NCBI GenBank assembly: GCA_946481585.1
Contig: CAMLOF010000170.1
Location: 1-6,546 of the forward strand
Direction of reading: 5' to 3'
DNA: 6,546 nt
DNA from: an uncultured Macromonas sp.
GTDB taxonomy: Bacteria; Pseudomonadota; Gammaproteobacteria; Burkholderiales; Burkholderiaceae
Shown here: piece after piece, positions 1 through 6,104 of the stretch
How the letters are laid out: each line of letters starts with the position of its first letter
Position numbering within the stretch: the first letter of the stretch is position 1
Notes under the pieces: generated by a model
Database searches by the model: none
The model's input: the letters and a program-made list of their open reading frames with translations, nothing else
What the model was told of the DNA's origin: nothing
Program-made: the position numbers and the translations under genes

Positions 1-3000
1 TGCCAGCAGGTTCGGGCTTGCCGAAGAGGTAGCCCTGCATCAACACCCCTGGGTGCCTGTTGAAGAAGGCAGCGTGCTCGGGTGCCTCCACGCCCTCGGC
101 AACCACGCGCAACTGCAAGTGGCGGGCCACGGAAAGAATGGCCTCCACCAGCGCAGCGTCGCTCGGGTCCTGCGGGGCGTCCTGCACAAAGCTGCGGTCG
201 ATCTTCAGTTCGTGGATCGGCAGGTCCTTCAGGTAAGACAGCGACGAGTAGCCCGTGCCGAAGTCGTCGATAGAGAAGCGCACGCCATGCTGGTTGAGCG
301 CCTTCATGCGCTCGATCACGTCGTCGATCTCCTCCATCACCACCCCTTCGGTGATCTCCAGGATCAGGTCTTCGGCCTGGGCACCGGTGCTGGCCAGCAA
401 CGTCAGCAACTCGCTCACAAAGTTGCCCTGGTGGAACTGTTGCGGGCTGATGTTCACGGCGATCGGCAGGCGCCGCCCTTCACGGTGCAGCAGGCCCAGC
501 CACTGGCAAACCTCGCGCAGCACCCACTGGCCAAGCTGGTCGATCAGGCCGCTTTCTTCTGCCACGGGAATGAAGAGCGCAGGCGCCACCAGCCCTTTTT
601 CAGGGTGCTGCCAACGCACCAGTGCTTCGGCGCTCACGACCTTGCTGTGGGCATCCACCTGCGGTTGCAGGAACAGGCGCAACTCCCCGGCGGCCATGCC
701 GCGCCGCAGGTCTTGCTCAATGGCGAAACGCTGGCCCACCGCCTGACCCATGGTGGCGTTGAAGAAGGCCGTCTGGCCGCCTCCGCCGCGTTTGGCGCGG
801 TTGAGCGCCGTGTCGGCCCGCCGCAGCACTTCGCTCGGGGTGTCGCTGTAGTGGTGCGGCAGCAGGGTGATGCCGATGCTGGCCGTTACGTTCACGTTAT
901 TGCCGTCGGGCAGCGTGAAAGGCAGCTGCAGCGATTCGTGCAACACCTCGGCCAGCCGCAGTGCTTCGCTGGACATGCCTTGCTCGTCTGCCTCCACCCC
1001 GTGCATCAGCAGCGCGAATTCGTCGCCCCCCAGGTGCGCCAGCATGTGCCCGGGCCGCACCAGCCCTGAAAGGCGCTGTGCCAGTCTTTGCAGCAGCCGG
1101 TCGCCTGCGGCGTGGCTCAGCGCGTCGTTGAGCGTCTTGAAGCGGTCCACGTTCAGCAGCAGCAGCGCGCTCAGGCGTTGGCCGCGCCGGTCCGCGCCCA
1201 GGGTGTCGGTCAACTCGTTGAGCAGGTGGCGCCGGTTGGGCAGGCCCGTCAGCAGGTCAAACCACGAGAGCTGGTGAGCCATGTCTTCGGCGTGGCGTTG
1301 CGCGGTGATGTCCAGCTGCACCGCCAGGTAATGCGACACCTCACCCGACACACTCCGCACCGGGGCAATGGTGATGTTCTGCACGTACTCCCGACCGCTC
1401 TTGTGGCGGTTGATGAGTTCACCGCTCCATGGTTGCCCGGCCTGCAGGCTGTTCCACATGGCTTTGTAGACGTCAGGTGGCGTCTTGCCCGACTGCAGCA
1501 CGCGCGGGTCCTGGCCGATGACCTCGTCTCGGCTGTAGCCCGTGATGCGTTCAAACGCGGGGTTCACATACTCGATGCGGTTGTCCAGCCCCGTGATGAC
1601 GACGCCCGCCGGGCTCTGCTCTGTAGCCTGTGAGAGCTGCGTGATCTTGGCCTCTGCCTCCTTGCGGGCGGAGATGTCGCGCGTCACGCCTTGGAGTTGC
1701 ACCGGTACGCCGTTGTCGTCATCGATGATGGTGGAGGCGATTTCGGTGTGGATGCGGCGCCCATCCTTGTGAAGCTGAACGAGTTCGTTGGTTTCGGTTC
1801 GGGCGGATTCGTCGCCTGCTGCCAGCGCTGCCAGACGCCGGGCCAGGATGCCCTCTGCCACCGACACCATGTCTGGGGGCAACATGTCGGCAAAGCTTTG
1901 CTGGCAGACTTCGTCTGGCGTGTAGCCCCGCAGTTTTTCCACCGATGGGCTGACGTAGATGTGGCGGCGGCTTTTCAGGTCGATAAGCCAGACAACGTCG
2001 CTGCCGTTTTCGGCGAGCAGCCGGTAGCGTGCCTCGCTTTCGGCCAGGCGCTGGCGCGTGACCTGCAACTGGTCGATGTGGCGGACCGAGCGCTGCAACC
2101 TCAGTCGCTGCACATACAGGTACACGGCCACCGCCATGGCAAAGAAGGCCAGCAGCCCGATAAGTGCGGTGCGCAGGCTGGACGTGACCGCGTCGCTCAT
2201 CAACTCGTCGCGGTCCTGCTTGACCAGCACCCACCAATCCGTCATGCCCACGCGCTGGGCCACCGCCAGTACGGGTGCGCCAGCGTAGTCGATACCTTCG
2301 ATGATGTCGCCCTCGAGCGCGGAACCACGCACGGCTTGGGCCGCAGGCAAGTCGCTGGACAAGGGGAAGCGCTGGCGCAATACCGCATCGGGCAGCTTGC
2401 GCATGGGGCTCAGTGGCACCAGTTCATCGCCAATCTGCTGGTACAGGATGGATTCCGCGCTGCGGTGCGGCAGGGGCCAGGTTTGCAGCGCCGGGTGGAA
2501 GTAGGTGGGTGGGTCCACGTGCAGCACCACCACGGCAGGGTGAGGAGTGTCCAGCGCAAAGGGTGCGAGGAACGCGAGCCGCACCACGCCATCGGCGTCC
2601 AGCCACGGCCCCACACGCAACGGCAGGCCCGACTCGAGAGCCTCTTGAACGCCTTTGCGAAGCTCGGGCGGCATGGCCGAATTGGGCCGGGTGGGATACC
2701 AGGCTTCGTGACCATCCAGATCGATCACCGCCGCGCGGCTGAAGTGAACGGTGGAAACGAACAGCCGCAGCCTTTGCTGCAGTTCGGACATGCGCGCCTC
2801 GGTGCGCTCCTTGTGCCAGCGCAGCCAGTGTTCGCGCAGGTCAGGGCTGTTTTGCACCAGCAGGGTGTTGCCCATGCGCTCCTGGTGCCAGTCCCACAAC
2901 TGCTGCGCCTTGGCGTCGGCCACGGCCCGCAGTTGCGCCCCGGCGGCTTGCTTTTCAGCGTCGAACTTGCCCGCAATGCTCAACCAGGCCAGGCCCGACA

Positions 3001-3328
3001 CGGTCAAACCCAGAAGCACAATGGCCAGCCAAGGAATGCTGCGGCGGTCCTTGTCTGCATCTGATGAGCTGTTCCAGGAAGTTTCCTCAGCGTCGTTTCT
3101 GGGGAAAAGCAGCACGTAGAGCAGGATGGACGTGACCGCCACGAACAGCCAGCCCTTGATCGTGCTGACCAGCATGCGCTGGGAGGGGTCCTCTACCAGC
3201 CAGTCCACCGCCTTGTCAGACAGCAATATCCACAACGCCGAGAAACAGGCGTAGAGCAGCACCACGGACAGCGCCTCGCGTCCACGCTCCGTGCGGAAGG
3301 AGGGGAGGCGCTTATCGGATCGTCGCAT
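1..3328 (-). CDS. Membrane-anchored PAS-PAS-GGDEF-EAL c-di-GMP signalling protein (3' end outside window)
   Basis: The frame is open from ATG 3328-3326 to base 2, giving 1109 residues; it breaks off just after QGYLFGKPEP, so only the last few EAL residues are missing. Four membrane segments lie near residues 20-36, 56-75, 98-118 and 388-410. Residues about 119-387 form a probable periplasmic Cache-like sensor. PAS1 spans about 430-553 and PAS2 about 565-680 (QDPRVLQSGKT). The GGDEF domain (about 690-850) has GGDEF at 767-771, but Asn726 replaces the first metal-binding Asp (PleD D327), and the I-site reads RPGH (758-761) instead of RxxD. The EAL domain retains E901, N959, E991, D1021, D1022, K1042, E1078 and Q1098, the known metal and catalytic set. 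I infer a c-di-GMP phosphodiesterase controlled by a periplasmic or redox/ligand cue, with GGDEF in a regulatory role. The start is the first ATG before the first membrane helix. No clear Shine-Dalgarno is visible. It follows the FAD oxidase gene by 25 nt and is probably cotranscribed. Confidence 0.95.
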   Translation of the reverse strand, partial: MRRSDKRLPSFRTERGREALSVVLLYACFSALWILLSDKAVDWLVEDPSQRMLVSTIKGWLFVAVTSILLYVLLFPRNDAEETSWNSSSDADKDRRSIPWLAIVLLGLTVSGLAWLSIAGKFDAEKQAAGAQLRAVADAKAQQLWDWHQERMGNTLLVQNSPDLREHWLRWHKERTEARMSELQQRLRLFVSTVHFSRAAVIDLDGHEAWYPTRPNSAMPPELRKGVQEALESGLPLRVGPWLDADGVVRLAFLAPFALDTPHPAVVVLHVDPPTYFHPALQTWPLPHRSAESILYQQIGDELVPLSPMRKLPDAVLRQRFPLSSDLPAAQAVRGSALEGDIIEGIDYAGAPVLAVAQRVGMTDWWVLVKQDRDELMSDAVTSSLRTALIGLLAFFAMAVAVYLYVQRLRLQRSVRHIDQLQVTRQRLAESEARYRLLAENGSDVVWLIDLKSRRHIYVSPSVEKLRGYTPDEVCQQSFADMLPPDMVSVAEGILARRLAALAAGDESARTETNELVQLHKDGRRIHTEIASTIIDDDNGVPVQLQGVTRDISARKEAEAKITQLSQATEQSPAGVVITGLDNRIEYVNPAFERITGYSRDEVIGQDPRVLQSGKTPPDVYKAMWNSLQAGQPWSGELINRHKSGREYVQNITIAPVRSVSGEVSHYLAVQLDITAQRHAEDMAHQLSWFDLLTGLPNRRHLLNELTDTLGADRRGQRLSALLLLNVDRFKTLNDALSHAAGDRLLQRLAQRLSGLVRPGHMLAHLGGDEFALLMHGVEADEQGMSSEALRLAEVLHESLQLPFTLPDGNNVNVTASIGITLLPHHYSDTPSEVLRRADTALNRAKRGGGGQTAFFNATMGQAVGQRFAIEQDLRRGMAAGELRLFLQPQVDAHSKVVSAEALVRWQHPEKGLVAPALFIPVAEESGLIDQLGQWVLREVCQWLGLLHREGRRLPIAVNISPQQFHQGNFVSELLTLLASTGAQAEDLILEITEGVVMEEIDDVIERMKALNQHGVRFSIDDFGTGYSSLSYLKDLPIHELKIDRSFVQDAPQDPSDAALVEAILSVARHLQLRVVAEGVEAPEHAAFFNRHPGVLMQGYLFGKPEPAG

Positions 3329-3353
3329 GTAGTAGGGCGTGTGCGCAGCAGGG

Positions 3354-4778
3354 TCAGTCGGCAAAGATCTTGCCGGGGTTCATGATGTTGTCTGGGTCCA
3401 GCGCCTGCTTGATGGTGCGCATCATGGCAATGGTGCCGTCGCCCGCCTCGGTGCGCAAAAAGCCCATCTTGTGCAGGCCCACGCCGTGCTCGCCGGTGCA
3501 GGTGCCTTCCAGCGCCAGGGCGCGGCTCACCAGCTTGTGGTTGAGTTCCTCGGCCACGCGGCGCTCGTCCTCGCTGTCGGGGTCGATCAGGTAGCCGAAG
3601 TGGAAGTTGCCGTCGCCCACGTGGCCCACCAGGAAGTAGGGCAGGCCGGTGGCATCGGCCTCCACCACGGAGTCGAGCAGGCAGTCGGCCAGGCGGCTGA
3701 TGGGCACGCAGGTGTCGGTAGATATGGCGCGGCAACCCGGCTTGCTTTGAATAGCGGCAAAGTAGGCGTTGTGGCGCGCCGTCCACAGGCGGGTGCGTTC
3801 CTCGGGCGTGGTGGCCCACTGGAAGGACTGGCCGCCGTGTTCGCTGGCAATCTCCTGCACCAGCTCGGCCTGTTCCTGCACGCTGGCAGGTGAGCCGTGG
3901 AACTCCATCAGCAGCATGGGTTCTTCGCGCAGGCCCAGCTTGGCGTAGGCGTTGACCATGGCCACGGTCTTGCCGTCCAGCAGCTCGCAGCGGGCAATGG
4001 GAATGCCCATCTGGATGATCTGGATGGTGGTGCGAACGGCGGCCTCGATGCTCGGGAACGAGCAGATGGCCGCCGAGATGGCTTCGGGCAGCGGGTAGAG
4101 CTTGAGCGTGACCTCGGTGATGACACCCAGCGTGCCTTCGGAGCCCACGAACAGGCGCGTGAGGTCGTAGCCTGCGCTACTCTTCTTGGCGCGGTTGCCG
4201 GTGCGTATGACCTTGCCCTGCGCGGTGACTACCTGCAGCGCCAGTACGTTTTCGCGCATGGTGCCGTAGCGCACGGCGTTGGTGCCGCTGGCACGGGTGG
4301 CCGTCATGCCCCCAATGGAGGCGTCGGCCCCCGGGTCGATGGGGAAGAACAGCCCCTGGTCCTTCACGGCCTCGTTCACCGCCTTGCGCGTGACGCCGGG
4401 CTGTACGGTCACGGTCAGGTCTTCGGCGTTGACCGACAGCACCCGGTTCATGCGGCTCACGTCAATGCTGATACCGCCCTGCACAGCCAGCAGGTGGCCT
4501 TCCAGCGACGAACCCACGCCGAAGGGAATGACCGGTACCTTGTACTGCGCCGCCAGCGCCACGGCGTCGGCCACGTCTTGCGTGGATTCGGCGAATACCA
4601 CGGCAGCCGGGGGCGGCACGGTGGTGAAGGCCGATTCGTCGCGCCCGTGCTGCTCGCGCACCGCCATTGCCGTGGAGCAGTTGGCGCCGAAGCGCTGGCG
4701 CAAAGCCTCGATGAACGCTTCAGGCACGTTGCGCTGGTGGATTTCGGGCAGCAAGTGAGGGGACAAAGGTGCGTTCAT
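3354..4778 (-). CDS. FAD-linked D-lactate dehydrogenase (cytochrome)/GlcD-type 2-hydroxyacid oxidoreductase
   Basis: A complete 474-residue protein of the FAD_binding_4 plus FAD-oxidase_C family, the usual length for bacterial and mitochondrial D-lactate dehydrogenases (LDHD/Dld1) and glycolate oxidase subunit GlcD. The N-terminal FAD domain (about 55-230) has PFGVGSSLEGH (85-95), PGADASIGGM (149-158), the SGTNAVRYGTMRENV block (164-178) and GSEGTLGVITEVTLKL (212-227). The C-terminal substrate domain has HVGDGNFH (386-393) and CTGEHGVGLHK (427-437). H386, H393 and E430 match the metal-binding triad of D-2-hydroxyglutarate/D-lactate dehydrogenases. It ends with the family-typical NIMNPGKIF. 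It should oxidise a D-2-hydroxyacid, most likely D-lactate, to the 2-oxoacid and pass electrons to a quinone or cytochrome. There is no signal peptide or membrane segment. GlcE/GlcF partners are absent nearby, which favours the stand-alone D-lactate type over glycolate oxidase. ATG 4778 fits the family start, although it lacks a strong Shine-Dalgarno. Exact substrate is inferred. Confidence 0.93.
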   Translation of the reverse strand: MNAPLSPHLLPEIHQRNVPEAFIEALRQRFGANCSTAMAVREQHGRDESAFTTVPPPAAVVFAESTQDVADAVALAAQYKVPVIPFGVGSSLEGHLLAVQGGISIDVSRMNRVLSVNAEDLTVTVQPGVTRKAVNEAVKDQGLFFPIDPGADASIGGMTATRASGTNAVRYGTMRENVLALQVVTAQGKVIRTGNRAKKSSAGYDLTRLFVGSEGTLGVITEVTLKLYPLPEAISAAICSFPSIEAAVRTTIQIIQMGIPIARCELLDGKTVAMVNAYAKLGLREEPMLLMEFHGSPASVQEQAELVQEIASEHGGQSFQWATTPEERTRLWTARHNAYFAAIQSKPGCRAISTDTCVPISRLADCLLDSVVEADATGLPYFLVGHVGDGNFHFGYLIDPDSEDERRVAEELNHKLVSRALALEGTCTGEHGVGLHKMGFLRTEAGDGTIAMMRTIKQALDPDNIMNPGKIFAD

Positions 4779-4813
4779 GTGTGATGCACGGGGGCTGTAT
4801 GAGAATAAGGGCC

Positions 4814-4841
4814 ATTATCTTCAACCGCAGAGGGATGCAAA
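4814..4841 (-). promoter_or_regulatory. Candidate sigma-70 promoter for the FAD oxidase / GGDEF-EAL pair
   Basis: Read on the minus strand, TTTGCA (4841-4836) and GATAAT (4819-4814, five of six matches to TATAAT) are separated by 16 nt. They lie 35 nt or more upstream of the ATG at 4778, so a transcript would have a leader of roughly 30 nt. The -35 box is a weak match. The site sits inside the 69-bp gap shared with the divergent adenosyltransferase gene, so the two transcription units may influence each other. This is pattern matching only. Confidence 0.4.
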
Positions 4842-4847
4842 GACCCC

Positions 4848-5432
4848 ATGGGCAACAGACTCACACAAATTGCTACCCGCACGGGCGATGCGGGCACCAC
4901 CGGCCTGGGCAACAACCAGCGCGTCAGCAAAAACAGCCTGCGTGTGCACGCCATGGGCGACGTGGACGAACTCAACTCCCACATAGGCCTGCTGCTGTGC
5001 GAGGAACTGCCCGCCGACGTGCGCGAACTGCTGGTGGAGATACAGCACCAGCTCTTCAACCTGGGGGGCGAACTGAGCATTCCGGGCTTTGAGTTGCTGA
5101 AGCCCGAAGCCGTGCTGGCGCTGGACGAGGCCCTGGCCACGCACAACGAACGCCTGCCGCGCCTGCAGGAGTTCATTCTGCCCGCAGGCACCCGGGCCGC
5201 CGCCCAGGCCCACGTGTGCCGCACCGTGGCGCGCCGCGCCGAACGCGCGGTGGTGGCGCTGGGCAACGAAGAGGCCATTCACGAAGCACCGCGCCAGTAC
5301 CTCAACCGCCTGAGCGATTTGATGTTCGTGCTGGCGCGCGTGCTCAACCGCATGAACGGTGGCGACGACATCTATTGGAAAAGCGAACGCATGAAGCAGC
5401 AGGGCGATGATGCGGAGAAGGGCCATGCCTGA
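4848..5432 (+). CDS. pduO: PduO-type ATP:cob(I)alamin adenosyltransferase
   Basis: A complete 194-residue protein, the normal length for the single-domain PduO/MMAB family. It transfers the 5'-deoxyadenosyl group of ATP to cob(I)alamin, making the adenosylcobalamin used by enzymes such as methylmalonyl-CoA mutase; it acts in the cytoplasm as a trimer. Visible family marks are the N-terminal ATP-binding TRTGDAGTTGLG (10-21), GDVDELNSHIG (37-47), QHQLFNLGGELS (66-77), FILPAGT (109-115), the arginine-rich active-site helix RTVARRAER (125-133) and NRLSDLMFVLAR (153-164). ATG 4848 gives the MGNRLTQIATRTGD start expected for the family; the AGAGGG at 4829-4834 is rather far upstream, so the ribosome site is weak. 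A neighbouring ATG at 4835 is out of frame. The next gene, an ABC-like ATPase, overlaps its end. No cobalamin riboswitch fits in the short upstream gap. The name pduO denotes the family; there is no propanediol operon here. Confidence 0.95.
   Translation: MGNRLTQIATRTGDAGTTGLGNNQRVSKNSLRVHAMGDVDELNSHIGLLLCEELPADVRELLVEIQHQLFNLGGELSIPGFELLKPEAVLALDEALATHNERLPRLQEFILPAGTRAAAQAHVCRTVARRAERAVVALGNEEAIHEAPRQYLNRLSDLMFVLARVLNRMNGGDDIYWKSERMKQQGDDAEKGHA
5414..5421 (+). promoter_or_regulatory. Ribosome binding site that selects the ATG at 5425
   Basis: GGAGAAGG lies inside the end of the adenosyltransferase gene, with its GGAG 7 nt before ATG 5425. This favours 5425 over the upstream in-frame ATGs at 5407 and 5410, which would precede the site. 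The resulting start overlaps the upstream stop codon by 8 nt, suggesting translational coupling. Confidence 0.7.
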
Positions 5433-5988
5433 ACGCCTTTGGGATGGCCAGGGCAACCCACCCTGGCCCGTGGGGCCGGGCGTGACCCTGGTGTGCGGCG
5501 GCGACGGCGTGGGCAAGACCACCCTGCTGCGCCGCCTGGCCGACTGGCACCGGCATGCGGGCAGCGGCCTGCTGTACTGGGAAGACCCGGCCCGTGACGG
5601 TGAGGACCGCACCACGCCGCGCCAGCACTTTGCACAGGTGGCAGAACGCTACCCGGCCTTTGACGCGGCCCTGCTGGACGACCTGGTGCAAGGCTTTGCG
5701 CTGGAAGAACACCTGGACAAGGGCATGTACATGCTGTCTACCGGCTCGCGCCGCAAGGTTTGGCTGGCGGCGGGCTTTGCATCGGGCGCGGAGCTGATGC
5801 TGATTGACCAGCCCTTTGCCGCGCTGGACATTCCGTCGCAGCGGCTGCTGACGGAGCTGTTGCAGGAGGGTGCCGGGCACCCTACGCGGGCCTGGTGGGT
5901 GGCGGACTACGAGGCGCCAGCTGGGGTGGCGTTGGCGCGGGTGATTGATTTGGGGGATGTGCCTGCGTGGCTCCGTGATGCAAGCTGA
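5425..5988 (+). CDS. Small ABC-like ATPase with degenerate catalytic motifs
   Basis: A 187-residue protein from ATG 5425, chosen for its Shine-Dalgarno; ATG 5407 would add six residues. It is a bare ABC-type nucleotide-binding domain with no membrane segment. Walker A is GGDGVGKTT (25-33), followed by a leucine-rich helix. The signature-like motif is LSTGSRRK (104-111) where LSGGQ is usual. Walker B is LMLIDQP (124-130) followed by the D-loop FAALD (131-135). Two residues stand out: Gln129 occupies the position of the catalytic Glu, and the switch His expected after WWVA is Asp161. The size and FAALD resemble CcmA-like ATPases, but no permease gene is seen beside it. It overlaps the adenosyltransferase by 8 nt, so it is probably cotranscribed. 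Role unknown: it may bind ATP as a switch or hydrolyse it slowly, and a link to cobalamin is suggested only by position. Confidence 0.85.
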   Translation: MPERLWDGQGNPPWPVGPGVTLVCGGDGVGKTTLLRRLADWHRHAGSGLLYWEDPARDGEDRTTPRQHFAQVAERYPAFDAALLDDLVQGFALEEHLDKGMYMLSTGSRRKVWLAAGFASGAELMLIDQPFAALDIPSQRLLTELLQEGAGHPTRAWWVADYEAPAGVALARVIDLGDVPAWLRDAS

Positions 5989-6038
5989 TTGCCTGCCTGG
6001 GTAGTCATACGCCGCCCTGGCGGTAAATATCTTCTTGC

Positions 6039-6065
6039 TTGTAAATTGACAAATACAGTTTACAA
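6039..6065 (+). repeat. Near-perfect inverted repeat, probable operator
   Basis: The arms TTGTAAATTG (6039-6048) and CAGTTTACAA (6056-6065) are reverse complements at nine of ten positions, the outer seven perfectly, around a 7-nt centre. The arms cover the proposed -35 and -10 boxes. HipB-type antitoxins are known to repress their own operons by binding palindromes over the promoter, so the downstream HTH protein is the natural candidate binder. A TTTT run at 6066-6069 follows, so an RNA hairpin role is possible, but the stem is very AT-rich for a terminator. Confidence 0.6.
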
Positions 6066-6066
6066 T
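6039..6066 (+). promoter_or_regulatory. Candidate sigma-70 promoter for the HTH antitoxin gene
   Basis: TTGTAA (6039-6044) and TACAAT (6061-6066, five of six matches) are separated by 16 nt and lie in the AT-rich gap. Transcription would start near 6073, about 30 nt before ATG 6105. A perfect TTGACA also lies at 6046-6051, but its best -10, TAGAAA at 6071-6076, is 19 nt away, so it is the weaker choice. Both boxes of the preferred promoter fall inside the palindrome arms. Confidence 0.5.
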
Positions 6067-6104
6067 TTTGTAGAAATTCATTCCATGTATTGACTATTTC
6101 ATAC

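Larger units (their letters stand above)
5989..6104 (+). promoter_or_regulatory. AT-rich intergenic region ahead of the HipBA-like pair
   Basis: This 116-nt gap separates the ATPase stop from the antitoxin ATG. From 6021 to 6104 only 23 of 84 bases are G or C (27%), against a GC-rich background on both sides. It contains the promoter and palindrome listed separately. Near its left end CCGC/GCGG (6012-6015 and 6020-6023) could form a short hairpin, but no T-run follows, so I do not call a terminator there. Confidence 0.7.

Noticed and set aside
53..1069. 338-codon open frame on the plus strand
   Set aside because: It is antisense to the GGDEF-EAL domains, whose catalytic residues are conserved on the other strand. 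Its His/Gln/Val-rich composition is typical of a shadow frame in high-GC DNA.
1691..3064. 457-codon open frame on the plus strand
   Set aside because: It is antisense to the sensor and first PAS region; no recognisable domain, and the complementary strand encodes well-formed membrane and PAS segments.
3193..3819. 208-codon minus-strand frame spanning the junction of the FAD oxidase and GGDEF-EAL genes
   Set aside because: Out of frame with both real genes and with a composition unlike them; no frameshift is needed since both genes are complete at the junction.
3354..4778. GlcD subunit of a glycolate oxidase complex
   Set aside because: No GlcE or GlcF gene adjoins it; the downstream gene is a c-di-GMP protein, so the stand-alone D-lactate dehydrogenase type fits better, though substrate is not proven.
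3897..4784. 295-codon open frame on the plus strand
   Set aside because: It mirrors the FAD oxidase gene, which carries clear family motifs throughout; Gly/His/Arg-rich shadow translation.
4779..4847. Cobalamin riboswitch upstream of the adenosyltransferase gene
   Set aside because: The gap is only 69 nt, too short for the roughly 200-nt B12 aptamer, and no B12-box-like sequence is visible.
4821..5615. 264-codon open frame on the minus strand across the adenosyltransferase and ATPase genes
   Set aside because: Both sense genes have strong family motifs; the antisense product shows no domain.
6012..6023. Short GC hairpin (CCGC/GCGG) after the ATPase gene as an intrinsic terminator
   Set aside because: The stem is only 4-5 bp and it is followed by TAAATATC, not a T-run.
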